A stretch of 27,131 nt of DNA from an uncultured Pseudomonadota bacterium (GCA_946478635.1 CAMLCX010000011.1:1-27131), one strand, 5' to 3'; counted from the stretch's first letter, positions 5,328 to 14,786 are shown. The notes: generated by a model not told the origin, from the sequence alone. Numbers and translations are program-made.

Positions 5328-6671
5328 TTATCGTTCCATCGCATCGCTCGGCTGCAATGCCGATATTTTCCAACTTTGCCGCGGCTGGCCGACGATGCGG
5401 TTGTTCAGGGCGCGATTGTTGCCGAGGGAATCCGCGACGGCGAAAGCGATGCCCGACGCTTGAACCTCGTTATTGCGCAGCTCATTCGCCAGCAGGGCGC
5501 CGCCCAGAGCCACACCGTTGGTAAATCCCTTAACCCTGTTGTCAGCGACCACGGAGTTTTGTAATCGCCGCAGATCGATGGCAAATTCGCTGCTGCTCCG
5601 GCCGTCATTCTCAAGGTTATTGCCGGTAATCGATATTTTGCTAAAAACGATTGCAGCGGTGGCCGAGGTGTTGGCAAAAATTGTTTGCGCCGGCGCGGGG
5701 GCCGTCGCTTCGATGCGAAAGCGGTTGTTTTTGATTTCCAGGTTTTCGAAGACATTGCCGTCGGTCGGCTTGGAATTATCAGGCGTGCCGATCCGGACCC
5801 CATAACCCGCGGTATTGGTCCGAATCACTTGATTGTTGGCAATCGCAATCCGCGTGAATCGGCAGCGACGATCCGTGGGCGGGTCGATGCCGACACTGAT
5901 GCCGGCCCCGATCGGGTCGACAATTTTGTTGTTGACGATTTGATAATCCTCGGCGATGGCGTTGTCACCGACTGTGAAGATGCCGATGCCGGCGGTCTTT
6001 ACCGCGCGATTCACGCTATTGCCATCGATGACCACCCGGCGCGCGTGGTTAACTTCGAGCTGCAGGTCGTCGATCACGTTGTTGACGATTTGGACGTCTT
6101 CGCTGGGCGATGTTCCCTTGCCGAAAACGATGGAGTATCGATCGGTCGCCTCAACCGGTTTGGGTGCGCTGTCCCAGAACCAGTTGTTTTCGATGCGCAC
6201 CCGTTTGGCGGCGTAAAATAACACGCCGCCGTAGGACTTGATGCCGTTGGCATCGAAACCTAACTGCGTGATCATGATATCGGACGAGCCGTCGAACGTT
6301 GCCATGCGTTCCGCGCCCGCCTTCTGTTTGATCACGCTGCCCCGGCCTTCGCCGGCAAACACCAGACCGGAACGGTTTTTTATCTGCAGATTCGACACTA
6401 GATAGACTCCCGCGGGGAATCTTATCGTGGTGTTTTTTTCGGCCGCCTGGATCGCCGTTTGGATCGCTTTGGTATCGTCCGTTACACCGTCGCCGCGCGC
6501 ACCCGATTCGCGCACGTTGATTACCCGGCCCTGCTGTTCCGCGGCAACGAGATGAAGTCGATTGCCCTGCCCCCGAAAACTGTCCACCATTCGCGCCAGC
6601 GTTGTCGGCGTTGCGACCATTGACAGCGCCAGAAATAAAACGAGCGCGTACCTAAATATTGACTGTCTCAT
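5328..6671 (-). CDS. secreted parallel beta-helix (pectate-lyase-like) protein
   Basis: This 447-residue protein has a signal peptide (hydrophobic 9-20, cleavage probably after about residue 26) and the pectate-lyase-3/GH28-like opening INVRESGARGDGVTDDTKAI at 51-70, followed by FPAGVYLVS. The rest is a right-handed beta-helix, seen as many Asn-rich coils of the type IENNWF, IVNNVI, IDGNSV, IVNNKI, IANNQV, IKNNRF, ITGNNL. Such proteins cleave or epimerise acidic polysaccharides. As the last gene of a polysaccharide operon it may trim or modify the polymer outside the cytoplasm. The start overlaps the upstream glycosyltransferase by 20 bases, with AAAGGATGG as ribosome site inside that gene. 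Catalytic residues cannot be assigned by eye. It ends 36 bases from the convergent AAA/BON gene; no clear terminator is visible in that gap. Confidence 0.85.
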   Translation of the reverse strand: MRQSIFRYALVLFLALSMVATPTTLARMVDSFRGQGNRLHLVAAEQQGRVINVRESGARGDGVTDDTKAIQTAIQAAEKNTTIRFPAGVYLVSNLQIKNRSGLVFAGEGRGSVIKQKAGAERMATFDGSSDIMITQLGFDANGIKSYGGVLFYAAKRVRIENNWFWDSAPKPVEATDRYSIVFGKGTSPSEDVQIVNNVIDDLQLEVNHARRVVIDGNSVNRAVKTAGIGIFTVGDNAIAEDYQIVNNKIVDPIGAGISVGIDPPTDRRCRFTRIAIANNQVIRTNTAGYGVRIGTPDNSKPTDGNVFENLEIKNNRFRIEATAPAPAQTIFANTSATAAIVFSKISITGNNLENDGRSSSEFAIDLRRLQNSVVADNRVKGFTNGVALGGALLANELRNNEVQASGIAFAVADSLGNNRALNNRIVGQPRQSWKISALQPSDAMER

Positions 6672-7896
6672 TGTTCACCATCCTTTCCGTGTGCGCGACC
6701 GCGCCGCTGCGAATCGCTTTCTCGTCGAGCAGCTCGCGGTAAAGGCCATCCATGTCTTGAATAAGCCGTTTGACGTCGAAGCGCTGGCGCGCCGCGGTCA
6801 TCGCGTTTCCGCCGATGCGCAAAGCGTTCTCCGGATCGGCGAGCAGGTCGAGGACTGCTCCGGCAATTCCCTCAACCTCGCCCGGCAGAACCAAACGGCC
6901 GGTGAGTTCGTCTGTGATGATGTCTGGAATCCCGCCCACTCGCGTCGCAACCACCGGACAGCGCGCCGCCATGGCCTCGATGGCCGAGAGCGGCGTACCT
7001 TCGTTATTGGAAGAGACCACCAGCACATCCAAATCCGCGTAGATGCGCGGCAGATCGGTGCGCCAACCGGTAAAAAGAACTCGCTCTCCGATGCCGAGCC
7101 GGCGCGCCTGCTCCGCAAGCGCCGGCTGCAGCGTGCCGTCGCCAACAACGACAAAGCGGGCCGCCGGCTCCACCGCGGCGATGCGCGCGGCGGCCTCGAT
7201 AAAAAGGGCGTGGTTCTTGATCGGAAAGAGGCGGCCGACGATGCCGATCAATCTGGCGTCGGGCGGAAAACCCAACTCGCGGCGAAATTCGCCGCGCCGA
7301 CTGCGCGCGTCAAGAAACGGCTCGAGGTCGAGCCCGAGCGGAATGACGATGATTTTCTCCGCGCCGGCAACCCTGTAACGGATCAAATCCTGTTTCACCT
7401 GCTCGCTCACAGTCACCAAGCGATCGCTGAGCCAGGCCAGCGACCGCTCCATGCGCCGCAGCGCCCAGTTTCGCACCGGGCCGTAATATCCATGCAGCAC
7501 GTGGCCGTGAAAGGTGTGGACGACGATGGGCACGCCCGCCAAACGTGCCGCCAGGCGCCCCAGCAAACCCGCCTTGGCAGTATGCGTATGGACGATATGG
7601 GGCCGGTACCGGCGCATCAGCGACCACAGACGCGCCATCGCTTTGGCATCGCGCGGCGCCAGATTGAATGAGGTCACGATCTCGCTGATTCGATGCGGCC
7701 ACACGCCGCGCGAGAGCGCATAGTCCAACATCGATCCTTCCGCCCGGCTTTCACGACCGATCACCAACAGTTGCTCAAAGCGGTTGGGGTCCAGTCCCGC
7801 CGCCAGATTGACGACGTGAATGCTCGGCCCGCCGACGTTCAAGCGGCCGATGACGCGCAAAACTCTGATTTTGTTTTCACATTGATTGGAAGCCAT
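6652..7896 (-). CDS. GT4 family glycosyltransferase
   Basis: This 414-residue GT-B enzyme opens with an N-terminal Rossmann domain, RVLRVIGRLNVGGPSIHV, whose GG-x3-H loop is typical of GT4. HTHTAKAGLLGRLAA and TFHGHVLHGYY follow, both seen in GT4 enzymes acting on undecaprenyl-linked glycans. The C-terminal donor-binding half has GIVGRLFPIKNH and the EX7E motif in NEGTPLSAIEAM. It should add a sugar to the lipid-linked repeat unit on the cytoplasmic face; donor and linkage are unknown. I chose the ATG at 7896 because GAGGTGA lies just upstream; an in-frame start at 7956 would extend deep into asnB. Even so the gene overlaps asnB by 58 bases, and its own end overlaps the beta-helix gene by 20. 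Confidence 0.9.
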   Translation of the reverse strand: MASNQCENKIRVLRVIGRLNVGGPSIHVVNLAAGLDPNRFEQLLVIGRESRAEGSMLDYALSRGVWPHRISEIVTSFNLAPRDAKAMARLWSLMRRYRPHIVHTHTAKAGLLGRLAARLAGVPIVVHTFHGHVLHGYYGPVRNWALRRMERSLAWLSDRLVTVSEQVKQDLIRYRVAGAEKIIVIPLGLDLEPFLDARSRRGEFRRELGFPPDARLIGIVGRLFPIKNHALFIEAAARIAAVEPAARFVVVGDGTLQPALAEQARRLGIGERVLFTGWRTDLPRIYADLDVLVVSSNNEGTPLSAIEAMAARCPVVATRVGGIPDIITDELTGRLVLPGEVEGIAGAVLDLLADPENALRIGGNAMTAARQRFDVKRLIQDMDGLYRELLDEKAIRSGAVAHTERMVNNETVNI

Positions 7897-9803
7897 GAAC
7901 TCACCTCGCCATCGACAAAGACCCGATGCCAGATTTCCAGCGTCAGCAACGCCCACAGGCGCTGGGCGTGATCGCGCTTGCCGCTGACATGCTCGCCGAC
8001 CAAGCGGCGCACGGCTCGATCGTCGAAATAGCCGCGCTGGAGCGCCGTCGGGGACAACAGGTGGTCGCAGAGAAAATCCTTCAGACCGGTGCGAAACCAG
8101 CGCCCGATGGGCACACCGAATCCATGCTTTTTTCGCCAGATGATTTCCCGCGGCAAGATATTTTCGAAAGCGCGCTTCAAGACATACTTCGTGGTCATGC
8201 CTTTGAGCTTGAGCGAAGATGGGATGCGGCTGGCGTATTCCAATAGCGCATGATCGAGAAACGGGCAGCGCGCCTCTAAAGAATTGGCCATCGTCATGCG
8301 ATCGGTCTTCACTAGCAGGTCTCCGGGCAGGTACGTCGACAGATTGACGGCAAGCAATTCCGCGAGCGGATCGTCTCGCTCTCGTCCGCTGAAATAACCG
8401 TAAAAATGCTCGACAGGATCAACGGCGCTGGAATCATCGAGCAGTTGGCGCAGGTCATCCGGCTGAAAAACGCCGACCCATTGCAGGTAGCGTTCAGGCA
8501 GAGGCAAGGCCGCGCCGTCAACGAAGCGCCTTACCCGCCGCGCCAGATCATCGTAGGCAGTCGACTCGGGCCAGGCGCGCGCCAGTCGACTCAGAGAATT
8601 TTGCAAAAACCGCGGCGCGCGCCGGTAGTATTCGGCCAGACGCGCCGCGGCAAAGCGCTCATAACCCGCGAACAGCTCATCGCCACCGTCGCCAGTGAGC
8701 GCCACCTTGACGTGTTCGCGCGTCATCTGCGCGACCAGGTAAGCGGGTATCGCCGAAGAATCGGCGAACGGTTGATCGTAGTGCCAAACCAGCTTGGGCA
8801 GCAGCTCGACGGCATCGGGTTGGACGACAAATTCGTGGTGGTCACTGTTGAACCGCCGCGCGACCATGCGCGCGTACGGCAGTTCGTTGAACGAGGGCTC
8901 GTCGGCGAAGCCGATGGAGAACGTGCGCACCGGCCCGCCGAGCAGCTTGGTCATCACCGCGACCACCGCCGCAGAATCGACGCCGCCGCTCAAGAACGCG
9001 CCGACCGGGACATCGCTGACTAAGCGCGAACGCACCGCTTCCTCGAAACCCTCGCGCAGCCGCTGAAAGTACTCTGATTCGGCGAACTCCGGTTCTGGGC
9101 ACGGCTCGCGCGGCACGCTCCAGTAACGGCGAACGACCACATCTCCGTCTTCGACGTGCAGTGTGTGACCGGCCGGCAGCTCGTGAATATTTTCGAAAAA
9201 GGTCAACGGACTCGGCGCGTAGCCGTAGGTCAGGTAGAGCGGAATCACGCTCCGATTGACCTGCCGACGAACGTCCGCGTGGGCGAGGATCGCCTTGATC
9301 TCCGAGCCGAAGATCAGCCGCTCGTCGTCTTGATAATAGTAGAGCGGCTTTTTGCCAAGTCGGTCGCGTGCGAGCAACAGTCGCGGTCGGAACGGGGAAT
9401 TTTCGCGGCAATCGTAGATCGCGAACGCGAACATGCCGCGCAAGCGCTGCACGCATTCGACGCCCCACGCCTCATAGCTGCGCAAAATCACTTCGGTGTC
9501 GCAACGAGTGCGAAAACGATGGCCGCGCCGTTCAAGCTCGGCGCGCAATTCACTGAAGTTATAGATTTCACCGTTAAAGACGATCCAGCAGCTTTCCGCG
9601 TCGTTGGCGATGGGCTGGTGGCCGCCTTCGAGGTCGATGATGCTCAGCCGGGTCATACTGAGCACCGCATTGTCGAACACCACTGCGCCGTGATCGTCCG
9701 GCCCGCGGTGGGTCAGCGCGTTGTTCATCGGCTCGAACAAAGCGGTCGAAGCCTGGATGTCGGTTTTGCCTTGAAGCTGTATCCATCCGCAAATTCCACA
9801 CAT
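7839..9803 (-). CDS. asnB: AsnB-type glutamine amidotransferase
   Basis: This 654-residue protein has the class II glutaminase domain with nucleophile Cys2 (MCGICGWI), RLSIIDLEGGHQP and NGEIYNF, then the ATP-pyrophosphatase domain with FLSGGVDSAAV (Ser272-Ser277) and the LTGDGGDELFAGYERF loop. It transfers ammonia from glutamine to an adenylylated carboxylate. Homologues in polysaccharide loci are thought to amidate uronic acids rather than aspartate; the TviB-type dehydrogenase in the same operon would supply such a carboxylate (inference). It is longer than housekeeping AsnB (about 550) and similar to the exosortase-locus and O-antigen versions. GAGGGAG lies 9 bases before the ATG. It follows a GT4 gene by 30 bases and overlaps the next by 58. 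Confidence 0.93.
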   Translation of the reverse strand: MCGICGWIQLQGKTDIQASTALFEPMNNALTHRGPDDHGAVVFDNAVLSMTRLSIIDLEGGHQPIANDAESCWIVFNGEIYNFSELRAELERRGHRFRTRCDTEVILRSYEAWGVECVQRLRGMFAFAIYDCRENSPFRPRLLLARDRLGKKPLYYYQDDERLIFGSEIKAILAHADVRRQVNRSVIPLYLTYGYAPSPLTFFENIHELPAGHTLHVEDGDVVVRRYWSVPREPCPEPEFAESEYFQRLREGFEEAVRSRLVSDVPVGAFLSGGVDSAAVVAVMTKLLGGPVRTFSIGFADEPSFNELPYARMVARRFNSDHHEFVVQPDAVELLPKLVWHYDQPFADSSAIPAYLVAQMTREHVKVALTGDGGDELFAGYERFAAARLAEYYRRAPRFLQNSLSRLARAWPESTAYDDLARRVRRFVDGAALPLPERYLQWVGVFQPDDLRQLLDDSSAVDPVEHFYGYFSGRERDDPLAELLAVNLSTYLPGDLLVKTDRMTMANSLEARCPFLDHALLEYASRIPSSLKLKGMTTKYVLKRAFENILPREIIWRKKHGFGVPIGRWFRTGLKDFLCDHLLSPTALQRGYFDDRAVRRLVGEHVSGKRDHAQRLWALLTLEIWHRVFVDGEVSSWLPINVKTKSEFCASSAA

Positions 9804-9833
9804 GGCTCGATACTCCCTCGGGTGAAAAGTAGC

Positions 9834-10973
9834 CTATGCGGACGCCGGAACCTTTGCCGTCCGCCAACGGAGGTCCTGATAGAGCGCAAAGGTCTCCGCA
9901 GCCATTCTCTCGGCGCTAAAGTAACCCCTCACTCGCTCGCGCCCCCGCCGCCCCATGCGCTCGCGCTCCGACGGTTCACGCGCGAGTCGAACCAGGGCAG
10001 CGGCGAATGCCGCAGGCTGGCCCGGCTCGACCAGCAGCGCAGACTCACCGTGCACGGCAATCTCGGTCAATGGCGCGACTCGGCTCGCCACCGCCGGCCT
10101 GCCGGCTGCCATGGCTTCGACCATGACTTGGCCGAATCCTTCGGAATGAGTCGCAAAGGCGAAAACATCGAGCGCGTTGAGAAAAGCAACAACGTCACTT
10201 TGAAAACCCACTAGGCGCACGCCATCGCCAAGGTTAGAAGCCTCGATGAGACGGTGCAGTTCGGCGCCGTAGCCCCAGGGATCATGGCCGGCAATCAACA
10301 ACTGCGCATTGGGAATTTGGCGCAGGATCGCTGGCATCGCTTGAATCAGAACTTGATGCCCCTTGCGCGGCTCGAGCCGTCCAATCGAACCGATGACGAA
10401 TTTTCCCTCGAGCGCCCAACTCTCGCGCAGATGATTTTGCGCGCTGGACAATTGATCCGTCTCGATACCGTAATAAATGACCTCGGCCTGGTCGGGCGGC
10501 AGGCCGTGGCGAATCAACCAGTCGCGCACTGCATGGGAGATGCAGAGAACCCGATTCGCGCGCCGCCAGAGCATCCTCACCAACGGCAAACTCCAGCGCG
10601 CCGACCAGTCGACGCCGTAGATCGCGTGCACGGAGCAAACCCAGACGACGGCGGGCTGCGTGAGCTTGACGAACGCGCCGGCCAAATCGGCACGCGGCAG
10701 ATGGGTGTGCAGGATATCGGGGCGCTCAGCAGCGACGAGGCGTCCGACACTGGCGAAAAAACGTGAGTCGTAGCGGCTGGCCGCGCCAAGGTCGATGACG
10801 CGAACGCCGGCCCGTTCAAAATCCTGCCGCAACGACCGGCTGCCTTCGACACGCTCGCGCAAACACGCCACCACCGGCTCAACGCCGCGGCCGCGCAGCC
10901 GTCGGCACAGGGTGAGCAAGTGCAGCTCGGCGCCGCCGGCGGAAAGTGTGTTGATCAGGTGAAGTACTTTCAT
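9834..10973 (-). CDS. GT4 family glycosyltransferase
   Basis: This 379-residue protein begins MKVLHLINTLSAGGAELHL, the classic GT4 acceptor-side loop. DILHTHLPRADLAGAF and SVHAIYGVDWS lie mid-domain. The donor half has GSIGRLEPRKGHQVLI and an intact EX7E motif in SEGFGQVMVEAMAAG. It resembles the WcaL/PslF-like GT4 enzymes of exopolysaccharide loci. An upstream in-frame start at 11030 would overlap the polymerase gene and lacks a ribosome site, whereas the chosen ATG at 10973 has GAGAG just before it. It lies 43 bases after wzy and 30 before asnB. Donor sugar and linkage cannot be predicted. Confidence 0.92.
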   Translation of the reverse strand: MKVLHLINTLSAGGAELHLLTLCRRLRGRGVEPVVACLRERVEGSRSLRQDFERAGVRVIDLGAASRYDSRFFASVGRLVAAERPDILHTHLPRADLAGAFVKLTQPAVVWVCSVHAIYGVDWSARWSLPLVRMLWRRANRVLCISHAVRDWLIRHGLPPDQAEVIYYGIETDQLSSAQNHLRESWALEGKFVIGSIGRLEPRKGHQVLIQAMPAILRQIPNAQLLIAGHDPWGYGAELHRLIEASNLGDGVRLVGFQSDVVAFLNALDVFAFATHSEGFGQVMVEAMAAGRPAVASRVAPLTEIAVHGESALLVEPGQPAAFAAALVRLAREPSERERMGRRGRERVRGYFSAERMAAETFALYQDLRWRTAKVPASA

Positions 10974-11016
10974 GAATCTCTCAAGGCGTGACCCATTTAT
11001 CGGTCTCCGTGGCGAT

Positions 11017-12486
11017 TCACGCCGAAACACCCCGGTGTCTAACCCGCAGGACCGTCTCGCCGAGAAAAATTAGGCCGACGGCAAAGAGACATACGGTCAG
11101 AGCCTGGGGCCAAACTTCGAAGGATGCCCACATCATCAGGAGCGTATAGATGAGCGCGAGCACGTAGATACCCGCGTGCAAGCGCCCCTGGCGAAATCGC
11201 AAATAGAGTGCCTTCGCCACGGCGCCGTAAAGCGTCATCACCACGGCCACTCCCCATAAACCGAAGTTGAGATAGGCATCGCCGATCAAAGACGCGTTCA
11301 CCGCCCATTTGTCGCCTTCGCTGGCAAAGCCGACGAGCGTTTCGACGATATAAATGCCGGCGCTGCGGCCGGGAATGAATATGAATTTGTTGAGCGGCCA
11401 GGACAGCGCGCCGAAAAACGTCTGACCTCCGAGAACTCCGGGACCGATGGCGATCGCGCCGGCCAAGGCATGCAGTTGTCCCAAGTCGGTAAAAATACTG
11501 ACCTGCATGTATTCCCACCATCCGCGCAGCGTCAGGCCCTCGGAAAACGCCCGCGCGCCGAGCTCGCCGCGATACATCGCGCCGATATAGGAAACCCACA
11601 GCACCGCCAATACCATCACCGGCACGATCACGATGTAGGGATAGTTAAGGGTAATTTTTGGCCAGCGCTGTCGTTGACGATGGAGATACCAAAACAACAG
11701 CAACCCGGCGGCCATTGAGATCATGGCCCGACTTCGGCCGCCGAGCACCCAGTAGAATAGCGTCGCCGACGCGACCGGCAGAAGCGCCGGCCAGGTACCG
11801 GCTCTCGCCAGATAATAGCAAGTGAGCAGCACGCTGCCGGAAATCAGCAAATAGGCCATGAAAAAAAACTTCCCGGTGCCCTGCTGAATTGTCGTTTCGC
11901 GAAACTCGCCGCTGCTAACCACATCGAGAGAAGCGTTGCTGACGAGAAACACCGCCAGTGCGCCAAAGCCCGCGACCATGCCAAGTAAAGCGGCGGAACG
12001 GACTCCCGGCGTCAAGCCGAAGCTCAAATCCGACCAACCTTCCGTCGAGCTCGACCTTTGAACGAGCAACCAGCCAAGAACCGCCGCGAGCACGCCAAAG
12101 AGCGCTAGCGCGTGGCCCCAGCGCCAATCGTCACCGGACAACTTCATCGCGGTAAAAAACAACCTGACTTCTTCCGGTGGTTCCACCCCGTTGAGCAAAA
12201 ACAGGGCGGGCAAAAAATGACGCACGACGGCGATCGCGCAGATCAAGCAAAGCGGATTGAACGAATCGCGCCAGACTTGGATCGACCTGATCAAGGCGAA
12301 CAGGATCGCCGTATAGGCCAGCGCAGTAAAGCATGCCAAGAGCCAGGTCTGGCGCGACACCATGGCGATCAGTCCGAAAGCAAACGCCAGCACTGCGAGC
12401 CAGACTGAAAAGTATCCGGTGCCGTTGGCGGCGGCGGAATCGTAATTCCAGCGATTGAACGCGTCTACGCGGCTGGCGCTCTGCAT
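11017..12486 (-). CDS. wzy: Wzy-type repeat-unit polymerase
   Basis: This 489-residue, strongly hydrophobic inner-membrane protein has roughly ten or more transmembrane segments and a large polar loop in the middle. It carries GGRSRAMISMAAG near the centre, an Arg-containing segment typical of O-antigen/exopolysaccharide polymerases. In a cluster that also has a flippase, co-polymerase and export lipoprotein, the only membrane protein of this type is most simply Wzy, which joins lipid-linked repeat units on the periplasmic face. Wzy and WaaL-type ligases are hard to tell apart by sequence, but the loci and the absence of a lipid A core context favour Wzy. The start at 12486 has GAAGGA 6-7 bases upstream and leaves a 10-base gap to the preceding gene; earlier ATGs at 12519 and 12537 lack a site. 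Confidence 0.8.
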   Translation of the reverse strand: MQSASRVDAFNRWNYDSAAANGTGYFSVWLAVLAFAFGLIAMVSRQTWLLACFTALAYTAILFALIRSIQVWRDSFNPLCLICAIAVVRHFLPALFLLNGVEPPEEVRLFFTAMKLSGDDWRWGHALALFGVLAAVLGWLLVQRSSSTEGWSDLSFGLTPGVRSAALLGMVAGFGALAVFLVSNASLDVVSSGEFRETTIQQGTGKFFFMAYLLISGSVLLTCYYLARAGTWPALLPVASATLFYWVLGGRSRAMISMAAGLLLFWYLHRQRQRWPKITLNYPYIVIVPVMVLAVLWVSYIGAMYRGELGARAFSEGLTLRGWWEYMQVSIFTDLGQLHALAGAIAIGPGVLGGQTFFGALSWPLNKFIFIPGRSAGIYIVETLVGFASEGDKWAVNASLIGDAYLNFGLWGVAVVMTLYGAVAKALYLRFRQGRLHAGIYVLALIYTLLMMWASFEVWPQALTVCLFAVGLIFLGETVLRVRHRGVSA

Positions 12487-12496
12487 GCTTAGTCCT

Positions 12497-13612
12497 TCAA
12501 CGGCTTTCGGTGATTTCATGCGGCGGAGCAGAGCCAATCCGCGGACGATTCAGTAATTCCAGGATGTTGACGAGCCGCCGGGCAAGGCTATCGATGCAAT
12601 GCAAGTGGACGACCTGCTCTCGCAAATAGGCGCCGATTTCATCACGCTCCTGTTGGGAAAGTCCAAGCACCCAACGCAACCGCTCGGCCAAACACTTTGC
12701 GTCGCCATGACGATAGAGCAGGCGCGATTGATAGCGTCCCAAAGTTTCTCGAAAGCCTTCGTTGGCGACCACACAGGGTTTGGCGCAAGCCATGGCCTCC
12801 CAGGCCACTTTATCGCCAAAGCCGAGGGGCGACATATTGACGTGCGCGGTGCAGCGCCGGTACCAGAAGGGCAATGTCCGCATCGGCACCGCCGATTCGA
12901 AGGACACGATATCGTCGAGGGACAACTCTTTGACTTGCCGGCGCAATGACTCAAAGTAGATCTCGTCGCTTGCCGTTGCCGGACAGCCGACGATCGCGAC
13001 TCGAAACGGCGCCGACCAGGTTTGCCTGAGCAGGTTGACGGCATTTACTAGCGTCGGATGATCTTTGACCGGCGAGAGCCTGCCGACGCATAGGATGAGA
13101 GGTGGCTCGGCTTGCGCCGTGGCGCCGCCAGGCGAAAATATGTCAACCGCAATGCCGTGACCGATGGGTGTTAGCTTATCGTGCTTGTACGGATAGGCGC
13201 TCGCGATACTGGCAACGACTTGGTCGGAGAGCTTGTGAGCCGTCTTTAGAATCCAAGTCACGGTCGGGTGGGCATACCAGGTGACCAGCGGAATGCGCCG
13301 CGCCTTGAGCAACGGTGCGCCCATCATGGTAAACAGCGGTATCATGTGCGAGAAGCAGGCGTCGATCCGCTCCTCGCGCAAGACGCGCCAGAGAATCCGG
13401 TAAAACTCGGCGACGCGGCGCGCCCGGCTGTAGCCCTTCTCTTTGCCCACCGAGTGCACGCGTACGTTGTCAGCCAGGTCGAGGCGACCCGCGCGCATGG
13501 TGATGACATGGATAAATTCGACACGCTGGGCCAGTGCACCGATCCAATGCGACGTAAAACCGAGAATCGGATCGTCGATGTCGGTGGCAAGATTAAAAAT
13601 CAGCAATCGCAT
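12497..13612 (-). CDS. GT4-like glycosyltransferase with variant catalytic motif
   Basis: This 371-residue GT-B protein begins MRLLIFNLATDIDDPILGFTS. The donor half carries PPLILCVGRLSPVKDHPTLV, a standard GT4 landmark, and WEAMACAKPCVVANEGFRE. In the usual EX7E motif the first Glu is replaced: the eighth residue before the conserved Glu is Gly in LGFGDKVAWE. Many GT4 enzymes tolerate changes at the first Glu, so activity is still likely. The ATG at 13612 is preceded by GAGG. It overlaps the upstream glycosyltransferase by 20 bases and is followed by wzy after 10. Probable role: one transfer step in repeat-unit assembly at the inner face of the membrane. Confidence 0.85.
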   Translation of the reverse strand: MRLLIFNLATDIDDPILGFTSHWIGALAQRVEFIHVITMRAGRLDLADNVRVHSVGKEKGYSRARRVAEFYRILWRVLREERIDACFSHMIPLFTMMGAPLLKARRIPLVTWYAHPTVTWILKTAHKLSDQVVASIASAYPYKHDKLTPIGHGIAVDIFSPGGATAQAEPPLILCVGRLSPVKDHPTLVNAVNLLRQTWSAPFRVAIVGCPATASDEIYFESLRRQVKELSLDDIVSFESAVPMRTLPFWYRRCTAHVNMSPLGFGDKVAWEAMACAKPCVVANEGFRETLGRYQSRLLYRHGDAKCLAERLRWVLGLSQQERDEIGAYLREQVVHLHCIDSLARRLVNILELLNRPRIGSAPPHEITESR

Positions 13613-14786
13613 GGTGCCTCGATGCGCGGTTACTTCGCACTTGCTGAATAATTTTCCGATAGCCGCTCAAGTAAACTTCGGTGGAAAAAAACTGACCCGC
13701 GAAAGTTTGCCCCGCCTTTCCCATGGCGCGAGACTGACGTGGATTGGCGAGGATCCAACGGAGCCGCTGCGCCAGTGTGTTCGCGTCGTCGGGCGGCACC
13801 AAAAACCCGCAGATACCGTGCTCGACAAGATCGGGAATACCGCCAACCGCCGTACCGATCACCGGCGTTGCAGTAGCCATCGCCTCGATCAGCACGCGTC
13901 CCAACCCCTCCGAGAGTGAAGGTAAAACCACCACAGCGGCACTGGCCATCAGCACAGCCATTTCCGCCTGTGCTACCGCCGGCATGAACTCGATCCGGTC
14001 CGCGAGACTGAGCCGGGCAACTTGCCGGTCCAACTCTTCGGCGTAAGATTGGTTCTGCCGGCGCCCGACAATCAGCAAACGGCTGCGCGGAAACTCGTCG
14101 GCGATCAGCGCAAACGCGTCAATCAAGCGATGGACACCCTTGAGCGGTGTCAAAACCCCGGCGTATAGAATGCGCTCGCTGGACCTTCCACCGGTCAGGT
14201 TTGCGGCCAGGCGAAAGACTTCGATGTCGGTCCAGGCGGGAAACTGCACAATCGTCTTTGCCGGTACCCGGCGCCTTAGCTGGGCGCGCGTCGAACTCGA
14301 AATCGCGCGCAGCACGTCGGCCTGTTGAAATGAAAGTTGCGCGGCGCGGGCCATGATAAAGCGATAAAGACCGACGAAACGGATGCGCCGCTCGAGAAAC
14401 ACGCTCGCGGCAAAATCGCCGTGTGCTTCTACAACCAAGAAAACCTGGCAACCGAGCCAGCCGGCGATTTTTTTGACTGCGGCGGCGGCAACGCCCTCAT
14501 ATGGACCTTGGGCAACAATCAGACGAACACCGTGACGCAAGACAAGCCATGCCATAATCAACCCGCCGCCGAGCCAAATTTCCAGATAGCGAAAAATCCG
14601 CAGCGGCACTTCAGGCAGCAGAATGAAATGACCATGCTCGGTAAAGACCCGCGGCTGCATCCCATGGGCAAAACCGATGACGAAGATTTCACCGATGGTA
14701 CTCAGCGCGGCGAATTTCTTCCGGTCGGTAACATCCAGGGGGTCGCGATACCGGGCGCCACCCAAAAAGCATATTCGTTCGCTCAC
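13593..14786 (-). CDS. GT4 family glycosyltransferase
   Basis: This 397-residue protein starts with GTG; GGGAG lies 6 bases upstream, across the end of the preceding gene, which stops 3 bases before. The N-terminal half is unusually hydrophobic around 60-115 (LEIWLGGGLIMAWLVLRHGVRLIVAQGPYEG), suggesting monotopic membrane association. The donor half has ILYAGVLTPLKGVHRLIDAF and an intact EX7E motif in SEGLGRVLIEAMATATPVIGTAVGGIPD. The ending RASRHHAIADF is polar. Its function is one glycosyl transfer in the cluster; donor and acceptor are not predictable. Confidence 0.9.
   Translation of the reverse strand: MSERICFLGGARYRDPLDVTDRKKFAALSTIGEIFVIGFAHGMQPRVFTEHGHFILLPEVPLRIFRYLEIWLGGGLIMAWLVLRHGVRLIVAQGPYEGVAAAAVKKIAGWLGCQVFLVVEAHGDFAASVFLERRIRFVGLYRFIMARAAQLSFQQADVLRAISSSTRAQLRRRVPAKTIVQFPAWTDIEVFRLAANLTGGRSSERILYAGVLTPLKGVHRLIDAFALIADEFPRSRLLIVGRRQNQSYAEELDRQVARLSLADRIEFMPAVAQAEMAVLMASAAVVVLPSLSEGLGRVLIEAMATATPVIGTAVGGIPDLVEHGICGFLVPPDDANTLAQRLRWILANPRQSRAMGKAGQTFAGQFFSTEVYLSGYRKIIQQVRSNRASRHHAIADF

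Noticed and set aside
4717..5463. 248-codon plus-strand frame overlapping the AAA/BON gene
   Set aside because: Very Arg/Pro/Ser-rich composition from reading the Ala/Pro linker in another frame; no start site.
6562..7671. 369-codon plus-strand frame antisense to the GT4 gene
   Set aside because: It is a mirror of a GC-rich coding gene on the other strand: Arg/His-rich, without domains or a ribosome site.
9156..10214. 352-codon plus-strand frame antisense to asnB and GT4
   Set aside because: It spans two real minus-strand genes and has no family resemblance; typical antisense shadow.
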